NCBI RefSeq assembly: GCF_003432485.1
Contig: NZ_QVNQ01000012.1
Coordinates: forward strand, 150,769 to 214,768
Direction: 5' to 3'
DNA length: 64,000 nt
Source: Actinomadura spongiicola
Lineage (GTDB): Bacteria; Actinomycetota; Actinomycetes; Streptosporangiales; Streptosporangiaceae
Position 1 is the first letter of the stretch. Each line of letters begins with the position of its first letter. Both the position numbers and the translations under genes were made by a program. Positions 1 through 7,641 of this stretch are shown here, one piece after another. The notes beneath the pieces are model-generated. The model did no database searches and was not told the DNA's origin. It was given only the letters and a program-made list of their open reading frames with translations.

Positions 1-163
1 CGGCGACGATCCCGCCGACCACGGCGGCGATCAGCCCGGCGGCGACCGGGGCGCCGGAGGCGACCGCGATACCCAGCGACAGGGGGATGGCGACGAGGAA
101 GACCACCAACGAGGCGGGGAGGTCATGCCGAAGGGTGGAAACGCTCGGTAGTCGTGGAGTCAC
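1..163 (-). CDS. SulP-family anion transporter, 5' end only
   Basis: Only the first 54 codons lie in the window; the gene continues beyond base 1. After a short cytoplasmic leader the frame reads RHDLPASLVVFLVAIPLSLG and then a Gly/Ala-rich segment ending AAVVGGIVA. This is the characteristic first membrane helix and hairpin of SulP/SLC26 transporters (sulfate, bicarbonate or other inorganic anions; some are fused to carbonic anhydrase). The start is a GTG at 163, with only a weak GGAG upstream. Substrate cannot be judged from this fragment. Confidence 0.75.
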   Translation of the reverse strand, partial: MTPRLPSVSTLRHDLPASLVVFLVAIPLSLGIAVASGAPVAAGLIAAVVGGIVA

Positions 164-208
164 TCCGCATATATATCCGGCCCCGTGCCGCTTCACCCCT
201 GAACACGT

Positions 209-240
209 CGAGGGCCGCCGGACACGTCCGGCGGCCCTCG
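209..240. terminator. GC-rich hairpin terminator
   Basis: A perfect inverted repeat: CGAGGGCCGCCGGAC, two bases, then its exact complement. It lies just past the stop of the gene at 251-2152 and before the SulP start, both on the minus strand. It has no T-tract, as is usual for actinomycete terminators, so it would end the upstream minus-strand transcript. Confidence 0.75.
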
Positions 241-250
241 TTGGAAGGTG

Positions 251-2152
251 TCAGCGGCGGTAGTTCTCCCAGTCGTCGGCGGGCTGGCGGGAGCCGTACG
301 GGCCGGTGTCGTTCGGGTGGCCCTGCTGGTAGCCGCCCGGTTGAGGGACGCCGTACCCGCCGGGCCCGTACGACTGGGTGGCGCCCGGGTCGCCGTAGCC
401 GCCGCCCGAGGCACCCTGGTCGGACGGTGGGGAGAGCGGGTCCGCGCCGCCGTTGTAGCTGCTGCCGCTGAAGTCGCCGTAGACGCCCTGCCCGTCGGTA
501 CCCGTACCGGAACCGCCGTCGAACGTGGCGTACGGTTCCCGGCCGGTGCCGTTCAGCGGGTCGTCGTAGCGGGACGAGTCGCCGTACGCGGGAGCCGTCG
601 GGTAGCCGTCGCTCTGCTGACCCTGTCCGTAACCGGACGTGCCGCCGAGCCCCGACTCGTAGCCGGAGGGCGCGCCGGAGTCGTAGCCGCCGGTCTGGCC
701 GGATGTGGACCACGGGCCGGTGGTGCCGGTCCCCGAGCCGGTGCCGAACGAGCCGGTGCCGAGGGGGTCGCCGAGCGGGTCGTTCAGCGAACCGCCGTAG
801 GAGCCGCCGCCCGTGTCGGAAGGCGAGCCGGACGACCGCTGCCGGTCGTTCTGGATGCGCTGGAGCAGCTCGTCCACGGTCGGGAGCTTGTGACCGTCGG
901 TGTCGGTGCCGGGGGCGCCGCCCTGCGCCGCGGCCGCGGGCGGCGGAGGAGCGGGCGCCGCGGGAGCGGGCGGTGCGGACGGCTCGTCGGTGCGGCCGAG
1001 GGGCAGGCCGAGCGGGTCGGACACGCGCGGGTCGGACACGCGCGGGTCGGACACGCGCGGGTCGCCGCCGGGCTGACCGCCGCCCGACCCGGACGAGCCG
1101 AGGCCGAAGTCGTAGCCGTCCTGGCGGCCCGCCGGGGGCGGACCGGCGGCGGCGGCGGGACGACCGCCCAGCGGGTCGGACCCGTAGGACGGCTCGTGCG
1201 TCCCGTGCGGGGACGGGTCGCCGTAGACCGGGTCGGGGGCGCCGCCGTACTGGTCGCTCTGGCCGAAGTCGGCCGCGCCGAACGCCGGTTGCGGCTCCTG
1301 CCCGCCATAGGTTTCCTGCCCGCCGTACATGGGCTGTTCGGGGACGCCGGGACCGCTTCCGTAGGGCGGTTGCGGGCCGCCCTGCGGGCCGGGGCCGCCG
1401 GGTCCGGTGAGGTCGGCGGGGATCGGGTCGAGCGCGGTGGAGCCGGGGTCCTGGTTCGCGAACGGGGAACCGCCCTGGAAGCCGCCGGGCGCGGCCATCT
1501 GCTGGGGACCGGTTCCGCCGCCCTGGCCGCCGGGCGCGCCCATGCCGCCGAAGGTCGGGCCGTCGGCGCCCATGGAGACCGGCTGGGTCAGGTTCGGCTG
1601 GTGCGGGAGCGGCTGGTCGGCGGGGGCCTGCTCGACCGGCGCCTGCGCGTTCAGCGGGTCGGCGGCGGGGTCGACGTCGCCGCGCTCGCCGTCGTGGTCG
1701 TGCTGCCATGGGAACTTGGGCTTGTCGAAGGTGATCGTCGCCCAGTAGTCGTCGTCGGCCATCTCGTCCGACGCCTGGCCGCTCGGCGCCGGCGGGGGCG
1801 GGGCCTGCGGTCCCTGCGGTACCTGAGGCCCCGGCGGCCCCTGCGCCGCCTGGGCGGTGGGAGCGGCGAGCGGGCCGCCCGCGACACGGCGGTCGTGGGC
1901 CGGCTCGGGAGCGCCCTGACGGTCGTAACCGGAGTCGTACCCGGTGTCGTAGCCGTCGTTGTACCCGTAGCCCTCCGGGCCGCCCATGTCCTCGTGCTGT
2001 GGGGCTCCCCGGCGGCCGCGCGGCTGCGGCTCGTCGTCCATCCAGTCGTCGTCGTCGCGTCCCGCTCTGCTGGCCCGCAGGCCCAGGGCCACGAGGACGA
2101 CCACGAGGACCACGACCACGATGAGGCCGAAGACCACGATGTATGAAGTCAT
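251..2152 (-). CDS. Membrane-anchored, disordered Gly/Pro/Asp-rich protein of unknown function
   Basis: A 633-aa protein with one N-terminal membrane helix (about residues 4-26, IVVFGLIVVVVLVVVLVALG), a short basic stretch, an acidic DDDDWMDDE patch, and then about 590 residues of low-complexity Gly/Pro/Tyr/Asp/Gln sequence with no recognisable fold. The tail holds a tandem 5-residue repeat (DPRVS three times). Topology suggests a large flexible cytoplasmic tail tethered to the membrane. The ATG at 2152 is preferred over an in-frame TTG four codons upstream. A promoter-like pair lies at 2266-2295 and a hairpin follows the stop. Related proteins of this architecture occur in actinomycetes, but I do not recognise a family with known function. 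Confidence 0.7.
   Translation of the reverse strand: MTSYIVVFGLIVVVVLVVVLVALGLRASRAGRDDDDWMDDEPQPRGRRGAPQHEDMGGPEGYGYNDGYDTGYDSGYDRQGAPEPAHDRRVAGGPLAAPTAQAAQGPPGPQVPQGPQAPPPPAPSGQASDEMADDDYWATITFDKPKFPWQHDHDGERGDVDPAADPLNAQAPVEQAPADQPLPHQPNLTQPVSMGADGPTFGGMGAPGGQGGGTGPQQMAAPGGFQGGSPFANQDPGSTALDPIPADLTGPGGPGPQGGPQPPYGSGPGVPEQPMYGGQETYGGQEPQPAFGAADFGQSDQYGGAPDPVYGDPSPHGTHEPSYGSDPLGGRPAAAAGPPPAGRQDGYDFGLGSSGSGGGQPGGDPRVSDPRVSDPRVSDPLGLPLGRTDEPSAPPAPAAPAPPPPAAAAQGGAPGTDTDGHKLPTVDELLQRIQNDRQRSSGSPSDTGGGSYGGSLNDPLGDPLGTGSFGTGSGTGTTGPWSTSGQTGGYDSGAPSGYESGLGGTSGYGQGQQSDGYPTAPAYGDSSRYDDPLNGTGREPYATFDGGSGTGTDGQGVYGDFSGSSYNGGADPLSPPSDQGASGGGYGDPGATQSYGPGGYGVPQPGGYQQGHPNDTGPYGSRQPADDWENYRR
1016..1060. 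repeat. 15-bp tandem repeat, three copies
   Basis: The unit GTCGGACACGCGCGG is repeated three times without change inside the disordered tail of the gene at 251-2152. It is in frame, adding five residues (DPRVS on the coding strand) per unit, so the array can expand or contract without breaking the frame. Confidence 0.9.
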
Positions 2153-2265
2153 GCCACCACCCAATGCCTTGGCTCGGCGAGGAGTTCCGGCGCGGACCTC
2201 GGGCCCGTTCCGGCTGTCGCCGGCGGCCTGTCGTCCTCGGGAGTCCGCCGCCCCGGCTTAGCCCG

Positions 2266-2295
2266 ATTCTGTCCGACCGCTATGACCGTTGTCAC
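2266..2295 (-). promoter_or_regulatory. Candidate promoter for the disordered membrane protein
   Basis: On the minus strand, GTGACA (-35-like, five of six to TTGACA) and CAGAAT (-10-like) are separated by 18 bp, about 115 bp upstream of the ATG at 2152. The rest of the 268-bp gap to the next gene shows nothing I recognise. Sequence resemblance only. Confidence 0.4.
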
Positions 2296-2420
2296 ACCCT
2301 TCGCGCACATTTACCCTCACACGGCGCGTGCCGACCGGTCCAATTCCGCCCGTCGGTACGCCCCTGTCGGCTCCGGCCCCCCGGTGGGGTCCGCCTTGAC
2401 CCTGTGCTGAGACTCCACGG

Positions 2421-3020
2421 TCAACGCGCCTGCTTGCCGCCGAAGTTCCCGGTGATCCGTCCCCGTCCGATCGTGTGCTCGGCGATGGCGGGCAGCGAGT
2501 CCTTCAGTGCGGCGCCGTTCTGGAACGGTGCCGGATCGTCCAGTGCGTAGATGGTGAACCGGTACCGATGCCGCTCTCCCTTGGGCGGGCACGGCGGCGC
2601 GTATCCCGCCTTCTTGTCTGTGGTCAGTCCTTCGACGGTCCTGTCCAGACGTGCTCCCTCGACGACTTCGTTCACGGTTCCGTCGATGCCCGCGATCACC
2701 CAGTGGACCTGGGCGCCGCCGGACGCGTCCGGGTCGTCCATGACGATCGCGAACGATCTGGTCCCGGCCGGCGTGCCCGACCACCGCAACGGCGGGGTCT
2801 TGCCCTGCCCGCCAGGGTACGTCGTGCAGCCGTATCTCGGGGGCAAGTCGCGGCCATCGCGGAACACGGGGCTCGTCACCGTGAACCATTCGGACAGCTC
2901 GGCGCTCTTGTTCTGGGGCTCGCCGATCAGCCCGCAGCCGCCGACGGTGCCGGCGAGCGCGAGCGCCGCGACCGTGGTCACGGCCGCGGCCGGAATCGGA
3001 CGCCGGTCTCTGCTCATCAT
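2421..3020 (-). CDS. PEBP / YbhB-YbcL family lipoprotein
   Basis: A 199-aa phosphatidylethanolamine-binding-protein fold of the YbhB/YbcL (Raf kinase inhibitor-like) family. After the start MMSRDRRPI there is a hydrophobic signal segment ending in the lipobox-like VGGC, so the mature protein is probably a lipoprotein on the outer face of the membrane. Family motifs seen: PPLRWSGTPAGT, the ligand-site core DDPDASGG with VHWVI, and the C-terminal HRYRFTIYALD. Ligands of bacterial members are unknown. The start at 3020 is chosen because GGGAG lies 9 nt upstream; the open frame extends further but without a ribosome site. Family call firm, role unknown. Confidence 0.85.
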   Translation of the reverse strand: MMSRDRRPIPAAAVTTVAALALAGTVGGCGLIGEPQNKSAELSEWFTVTSPVFRDGRDLPPRYGCTTYPGGQGKTPPLRWSGTPAGTRSFAIVMDDPDASGGAQVHWVIAGIDGTVNEVVEGARLDRTVEGLTTDKKAGYAPPCPPKGERHRYRFTIYALDDPAPFQNGAALKDSLPAIAEHTIGRGRITGNFGGKQAR

Positions 3021-3334
3021 CGATTTCGCTCCCGGGCGAGATCGTACGCCGCGCGCCGCCGCGTCGCCGTCAACTCGGCTCCGCGTCTCGGTGGCCGCGT
3101 CCGCCGCCGGCGCCCCCTTCCGTGTCCGCCCCAACCATAGGGCTTCGCGGGGAGTGGATCGCGCCTTTCGTCCCGTCGGGTGACGGCCCTCCCGGCGCGG
3201 ACCTTGTGACGTTGGTCATGCGTGCTTTGGTCATGTATGTCGGGAAAATTGGGAAGGAGTGGCGAGTTTCACAGCCTCACGCGCCCGATTCTTTGCCGGT
3301 TCGGGAAATTTTCCTGTTCTTCGCAGGGTTCTGA

Positions 3335-3365
3335 TTGGTGTCGGAGGCGCCCCATCGAGTAGCTT
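3335..3365 (+). promoter_or_regulatory. Probable ndh promoter
   Basis: TTGGTG (3335-3340) and TAGCTT (3360-3365) are separated by 19 bp. The -10 overlaps the first two bases of the Rex operator and the predicted transcription start falls within the operator, which suits repression. The 386-bp gap between the PEBP start and ndh is relatively AT-rich and otherwise shows nothing definite. Confidence 0.5.
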
Positions 3366-3381
3366 GTGAATGTCTTCACAA
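3364..3381. promoter_or_regulatory. Rex operator (ROP) upstream of ndh
   Basis: TTGTGAATGTCTTCACAA is a perfect 7-bp inverted repeat around four bases. It matches the Rex consensus TTGTGAA-N4-TTCACAA. Rex is the NADH/NAD+-sensing repressor of respiratory genes in Streptomyces and other Gram-positives, and ndh is a well-known target. The centre of the site is about 35 bp before the ndh start codon and it overlaps the probable -10 element. High NADH would release Rex and induce NADH oxidation. Confidence 0.9.
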
Positions 3382-3406
3382 GCCGACCATGACATTGGAG
3401 ACCGCA

Positions 3407-4786
3407 ATGGCCAGGACCGCCCAGGAGACCCCTGGTGCTCCCCACATCCTCATCGTGGGTGGCGGCTATGTGGGCATGTACACGGCGCTGCGCCTGCAGA
3501 AGAAGCTGAAGCGCGAGCTGAAGCGGGGCGAGGTGCGGGTCACCGTCGTCGACCCCAACACGTACATGACGTACCAGCCGTTCCTGCCCGAGGCCGCAGC
3601 CGGGAACATCTCCCCGCGGCACGTCGTCGTTCCGCTCCGCCGGGTCCTTCCGAAGTGCACCGTGCGCAAGGCGCGGGTGACCGAGCTGAACCACGAGGAG
3701 CGCTGGGCGATCGTCCAGCCACTGGCGGGAGCCCCGGAACGCATCTCCTACGACTACCTGGTCATGGCCGCGGGCGCGGTGCCCCGGCTGCTGCCGATCC
3801 CCGGGCTGGCCGAGAACGGCATCAGCCTGAAGACGGTCGGCGAGGCCATCCACCTGCGCAACCACGTCCTCGAACAGCTGGAGATCGCCGAGTCGACCGA
3901 CGACGAGGAACTGCGCCGCAAGGCGCTGACGTTCGTGTTCGTCGGCGGCGGGTTCGCGGGCGTCGAGGCGGTCGCCGAGCTTGAGGACATGACGCGCGAC
4001 GCGACCAGGTACATGCGCAACGTCACCCCGCAGGACCTGCGCTTCATGCTCGTCGAGGCCACCGACCGCATCCTGCCCGAGGTCGGCCCCGACATGGGCA
4101 AGTGGACCGCCGAGCAGCTGCGCGGCCGCGGCATCGCCGTGAAGATGAACACCCTCCTGCGGTCCGCCGTCGGCGGCCGGATCGAGCTGTCGGACGGCAG
4201 CGCCTTCGAGGCCGGGACCCTGGTGTGGAACGCGGGTGTGAAGCCGTCCCCGGTCGTCCGGAACGGCGACCTCCCCGTCGACGAGAAGGGCCGCGTCAAG
4301 GGCACCGAGTACCTGACGATCGAGGGTCTCGTGCGCGCGTTCACCGCGGGCGACAACGCCGCGATCCCCGACCTGACCCAGGACGGAGAGTTCTGCCCGC
4401 CGAACGCGCAGCACGCCGTCCGGCAGGCCAAGCTGCTCGGCGACAACATCGTCCGGTCGCTGCGCGGCAAGACCCTCAAGCCGTACGTCCACGGCAACCT
4501 CGGCACCGTCGCCGGCCTCGGCCTGCACAAGGGCGTCGCGAACCCGCTGGGCTTCAAGCTCAAGGGCTGGCCCGCGTGGTTCTTCCACCGCACCTACCAC
4601 GGCGCGATGGTCCCGACGTTCAACCGCAAGATCCGCGTCGTGGCGGACTGGACGCTCGCGCTGTTCCTCAAGCGCGAGACCGTCTCCCTCGCCACCGTCG
4701 AACAGCCACGCGCCGACTTCGAACTGGCAGCTGTGTCTATGGCGGCGCCCTCCTCCGTCGGGCCTGGAGGCCCTCCATCGTCGTGA
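3407..4786 (+). CDS. ndh: Type II NADH dehydrogenase
   Basis: A 459-aa NDH-2 flavoprotein that passes electrons from NADH to menaquinone at the cytoplasmic face without proton pumping. Two dinucleotide-binding folds are visible: the FAD site HILIVGGGYVGMYTA near residue 13, and the NADH site FVFVGGGFAGVEAVAE near residue 177. The conserved FTAGDNAAIPD (FAD contact) and FCPPNAQHAVRQA follow. The C-terminal part carries the amphipathic membrane-binding region. ATG 3407 has GGAG six bases upstream; an ATG at 3389 lacks one. Expression is probably controlled by the Rex operator at 3364-3381. The last 20 or so residues are Pro/Gly/Ser-rich and unlike the family. Confidence 0.93.
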   Translation: MARTAQETPGAPHILIVGGGYVGMYTALRLQKKLKRELKRGEVRVTVVDPNTYMTYQPFLPEAAAGNISPRHVVVPLRRVLPKCTVRKARVTELNHEERWAIVQPLAGAPERISYDYLVMAAGAVPRLLPIPGLAENGISLKTVGEAIHLRNHVLEQLEIAESTDDEELRRKALTFVFVGGGFAGVEAVAELEDMTRDATRYMRNVTPQDLRFMLVEATDRILPEVGPDMGKWTAEQLRGRGIAVKMNTLLRSAVGGRIELSDGSAFEAGTLVWNAGVKPSPVVRNGDLPVDEKGRVKGTEYLTIEGLVRAFTAGDNAAIPDLTQDGEFCPPNAQHAVRQAKLLGDNIVRSLRGKTLKPYVHGNLGTVAGLGLHKGVANPLGFKLKGWPAWFFHRTYHGAMVPTFNRKIRVVADWTLALFLKRETVSLATVEQPRADFELAAVSMAAPSSVGPGGPPSS

Positions 4787-4792
4787 ACTGCG

Positions 4793-4882
4793 TGCGATCG
4801 CTGGCATCGCTCCGGCTCGCCTTGCGGCTCGCTGCGCGATCAGGTTCTCGCTCCGCTGAACCTGCCTTCGGACGCGATCGCA
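4793..4882. repeat. Structured 90-bp imperfect inverted repeat
   Basis: Outer arms TGCGATCGC (4793-4801) and GCGATCGCA (4874-4882) are exact complements. Between them lie further CGCTCC/GGCTCG motifs and an inner hairpin, CAGGTTC with GAACCTG (4841-4864). It lies just after ndh and before a separate terminator hairpin. It could be a palindromic REP-like element, an extended terminator or the remnant of a small mobile element. Confidence 0.45.
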
Positions 4883-4937
4883 GACCCTGAGGTTGTCGCG
4901 GGGTGGCGGTGACGGGCTGGAGTGGGTTCGGTACGGC

Positions 4938-4975
4938 AGTGAGCCCGGGTCCCTGACAAGGGACCCGGGCTCACT
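4938..4975. terminator. Bidirectional hairpin terminator
   Basis: AGTGAGCCCGGGTCCCT, a GACA loop and the exact complement form a 17-bp perfect stem. It sits between convergent ndh (plus) and the ABC permease (minus) and could stop transcription from both sides. Confidence 0.85.
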
Positions 4976-4998
4976 GTTCGGACGACTTGCTCGCGTGG

Positions 4999-5808
4999 TT
5001 ACGCGCGCTTCTTGAAGGCGCGGAGGGAGAGGGGGGCGAACACCAGGCAGATGCCGACGCCCCACGCCAGGGCGATCAGGGCGTGTTCGAGGACGGGACC
5101 GCCGACCAGCAGCCCCCGCATCGCCTCCACCAGGTGCGTCACCGGGCTGTTGTCCATCACCCAGGCCACCGGGCCCGGGATGCCCTCGGTCGACTTGATG
5201 AACGCGGTGCTCAGGAAGCTCAGCGGGAAGATCACGACAAAGCCGAAGATCTGCACCTTCTCCGGCTCGTTGACCTTCATCGCGATCAACACCGACGTCC
5301 ACGAGAACAGGATCGCGAAGGTCAGCAGGAGGGCGAACGCGGTGAGCAGGGCGAGGACGTTCGTCTCCAGCCGGAACCCGATGGCGAAGCCGACCGACAA
5401 CAGGATCAGCATCGACCACGCCTGCTTGGCGGTGTCGGCGATGATCCGGCCGAGGAGGGGGGCGCTGCGCGCGATCGGCAGGCTCCGGAACCGGTCGAAG
5501 ACGCCCTTGGTGATGTCGGTGTTGAGACCGAACCCGGTGCTCATCCCGGCGAACAGGGCGTTCTGCGCGATGATGCCGGGGATCACGATCGGCAGGTAGG
5601 CGTCGACGCTGCCCTCCATCGCGGGGCCGAACACGTACGAGAACAGCAGCACGAACATGATGGGCTGGATGGACAGGTCCAGCAGCTCCATCGGGTTGTG
5701 TTTGATCTGGACGAGGTTCCGCCAGGCCAGCGTGAGGATGTTGCGGGCGGCCGTGGCTGGGGCGACCCGCTTGGAGAGGTCCTGCGGCGCGAACGTCGCG
5801 GTGGTCAT
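4999..5808 (-). CDS. ABC-2 type (DrrB-like) export permease
   Basis: A 269-aa integral membrane protein with about six helices in the ABC-2 permease pattern. Recognisable DrrB-family stretches are LVQIKHNPMELLDLSIQP before the first helix, FDRFRSLPIARSAPLLGR, and DNSPVTHLVEAMRGLL near the end. It forms the membrane channel for the ATPase encoded just upstream; the two genes overlap by four bases (ATGA), so they are translationally coupled. Relatives export anthracyclines or lipids and give drug resistance. Substrate here is unknown and no biosynthetic genes adjoin. Confidence 0.88.
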   Translation of the reverse strand: MTTATFAPQDLSKRVAPATAARNILTLAWRNLVQIKHNPMELLDLSIQPIMFVLLFSYVFGPAMEGSVDAYLPIVIPGIIAQNALFAGMSTGFGLNTDITKGVFDRFRSLPIARSAPLLGRIIADTAKQAWSMLILLSVGFAIGFRLETNVLALLTAFALLLTFAILFSWTSVLIAMKVNEPEKVQIFGFVVIFPLSFLSTAFIKSTEGIPGPVAWVMDNSPVTHLVEAMRGLLVGGPVLEHALIALAWGVGICLVFAPLSLRAFKKRA

Positions 5809-6812
5809 GCGGACGCTCCTTCCTTGTCGGTCGCCTTCTGCCTGGTGGACTGGGCCAGCTCGTCGGCCTCGGCGTCGATGTCGTCGGTGTGGTGGCCGGT
5901 GAGCGCGAAGAACACCTCGTCCAGGCTCGACTTGCGCAGCGACAGCTCGCCGACGGTGATGCCGGCCTCGTCGAGCCGCCGGACGACGGCGGGCATCAGT
6001 TGCGGGTCGGTGATCGGGGTGCTGATCAGACCGTCGCGGACCTCCGGAACGGCCCCGGCCAGGTCGCCGACGATCTTCGCCACGGCGTCCAGGTCGGGCT
6101 GGTCGATCGGCCGGACCTCCAGCACCTGACCGCCGACCTGCGCCTTCAGCACGTCGGACGTGCCGTGCGCGATCACCTGGCCGCGGTCGATGACGATGAT
6201 GTCATCGGCCAGCTGGTCGGCCTCCTCCAGGTACTGGGTGGTCAGGAGCACGGTGACGCCGTCGTCGGTCAACCCGCGGACGATGTCCCACAGCCCGTTG
6301 CGGCTGCGCGGGTCGAGGCCGGTGGTCGGCTCGTCCAGGAACAGGATCTGGGGCCGTCCGACCAGGCTCGCCGCCAGGTCGAGGCGGCGGCGCATCCCAC
6401 CGGAGTACGTCTTGGCGGCGCGCTCGGCGGCGTCGCTGAGCTGGAAGCGGTCCAGCAGCTCGGCGGCCCGCGCCCTGGCGGCGCGGCGCGGCAGGCCGAG
6501 CAGGCGGCCGATCAGGATGAGGTTCTCGGTGCCGGTGAGCATCTCGTCCACCCCGGCGTACTGTCCGGTGAGGCCGATGAGCTGCCGCACCTTGTGCGCT
6601 TCCCTGACGACGTCGTACCCGCCGACGTGCGCGGTGCCGCCCGTCGGTTCGATCAGCGTGGCGAGGATCCGGGTCATGGTGGTCTTGCCGGCGCCGTTCG
6701 GGCCGAGTACGCCGAGAACCGTTCCGGCCTGGGCGGTGAGCGAGACGCCCGCCAGCGCCTGGGTCTCACCGAACCGCTTCTCCAAGCCCTCGGCCTGGAT
6801 CGCGAACGTCAT
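5805..6812 (-). CDS. DrrA-like ABC exporter ATPase
   Basis: A 335-aa ATP-binding subunit. Motifs in order: Walker A GPNGAGKTT, the ABC signature YSGGMRRRLDLA, Walker B ILFLDEPTTGLD, the D-loop and a switch region, then the roughly 90-residue C-terminal regulatory extension typical of DrrA (residues about 240-335). It energises the permease encoded downstream. The ATG at 6812 is supported by GGAG five bases upstream; the longer open frame lacks homology. The 268-bp gap to the divergent PH-domain gene holds a TATTTT -10-like element for this operon. Confidence 0.9.
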   Translation of the reverse strand: MTFAIQAEGLEKRFGETQALAGVSLTAQAGTVLGVLGPNGAGKTTMTRILATLIEPTGGTAHVGGYDVVREAHKVRQLIGLTGQYAGVDEMLTGTENLILIGRLLGLPRRAARARAAELLDRFQLSDAAERAAKTYSGGMRRRLDLAASLVGRPQILFLDEPTTGLDPRSRNGLWDIVRGLTDDGVTVLLTTQYLEEADQLADDIIVIDRGQVIAHGTSDVLKAQVGGQVLEVRPIDQPDLDAVAKIVGDLAGAVPEVRDGLISTPITDPQLMPAVVRRLDEAGITVGELSLRKSSLDEVFFALTGHHTDDIDAEADELAQSTRQKATDKEGASA

Positions 6813-7067
6813 GTGATCTCCTGAGAGTGTGTGATCTCGCCGGACGCCTCCGCTCCCAAAAGGAGCAAGACCAGCCAAAATAGGTGGTGTCCGGTGTGAT
6901 GCGCATCCTGATTTTCTCGCCGCCCGCGTCAGGCGCCGTCGTGAGACGCCAGGGGCGTCCCACAACCTCGCATCCGCCACTGACAAAACGGTGGCATCCG
7001 CTCATTCGTGCCCGGAGTCCCGTGGTTCGCACCCGGAGGAAACAACGGGAGGACGCCTCCGGCGTTC

Positions 7068-7073
7068 TAAACT
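7068..7073 (+). promoter_or_regulatory. -10 element for a leaderless transcript
   Basis: TAAACT ends seven bases before the GTG at 7081. No Shine-Dalgarno lies at the right distance (GGGAGGA is about 27 nt away), so transcription probably starts at or next to the start codon. No convincing -35 box. Confidence 0.45.
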
Positions 7074-7080
7074 TCGCTGT

Positions 7081-7641
7081 GTGACGTCGGTGCGGCGCGG
7101 TCACCACAGGGACGGCGGGGAGTCGCACCCGCCGCGTTTGCGGCCGCCCGAACACCGGGTGTCGCGCCGCGCGATCGCGCACTGGGCGATCGAGTACCTG
7201 TTGCTGTGGGGGCTCGCGTTCGGTCTCGCGGTGGGCGTGGCGGCCTGGGTGGGCGACTCCGGGTGGAGCGGCATGCCCGGCTGGCTGGCCGGCCGGATCG
7301 GCTGGCTGCCGTACGTCGTCGGGGCCGCCGGGCTGCTCATGGTGACCGTCGCGCCCGTGTGGCGGTACCGCGTCCACCGCTGGGAGGTCAGCGCCGACGT
7401 CGTCTACACCCGTACGGGCTGGTTCAGCCGCGAATGGCTGCTGGTGCCCGTGGGCCGCATCCAGACCGTCGACACCGAGCAGGGCTGGATAGAACGGATG
7501 CTGGGCCTCGCCACGATCGAGGTCAACACGGCCTCGCATGTCGGGTCGTCCGAGGTCTCCGGCCTCCCGGTGGACGTGGCGACCCGCCTTGCCGAGGACC
7601 TCGCGCACCGCGCGCACGATCTCCGCGACGACGCGACGTGA
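7081..7641 (+). CDS. Two-helix membrane protein with a bacterial PH (YdbS-like) domain
   Basis: A 186-aa protein. A short basic N-terminus is followed by two membrane helices (roughly residues 35-55 and 70-95), then one bPH2 (DUF304) domain from about residue 95: WEVSADVVYTRTGWFSRE, VPVGRIQTVDTEQGWIER and LATIEVNTAS are the typical repeat elements. YdbS/YdbT pairs are membrane proteins linked to resistance to certain antimicrobials in Bacillus; their mechanism is unresolved. It overlaps the next gene by four bases (GTGA), forming a classic YdbS-YdbT pair. The GTG start at 7081 seems leaderless. Confidence 0.8.
   Translation: MTSVRRGHHRDGGESHPPRLRPPEHRVSRRAIAHWAIEYLLLWGLAFGLAVGVAAWVGDSGWSGMPGWLAGRIGWLPYVVGAAGLLMVTVAPVWRYRVHRWEVSADVVYTRTGWFSREWLLVPVGRIQTVDTEQGWIERMLGLATIEVNTASHVGSSEVSGLPVDVATRLAEDLAHRAHDLRDDAT

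Noticed and set aside
2153..2164. Four-codon upstream start (TTG 2164) for the disordered membrane protein
   Set aside because: TTG without a better ribosome site; ATG 2152 sits directly before the membrane helix.
3269..5419. 716-codon minus-strand frame opposite ndh
   Set aside because: Low-complexity antisense translation; it crosses the Rex site and the terminator hairpin.
5805..6812. Antibiotic biosynthetic cluster around the DrrAB-like exporter
   Set aside because: No biosynthetic genes adjoin; neighbours are housekeeping or unknown, so only an exporter can be claimed.
6851..6866. Small GCTCC-CAAAA-GGAGC hairpin in the ABC operon leader
   Set aside because: Five-base stem in high-GC DNA is expected by chance; no sign of attenuation.
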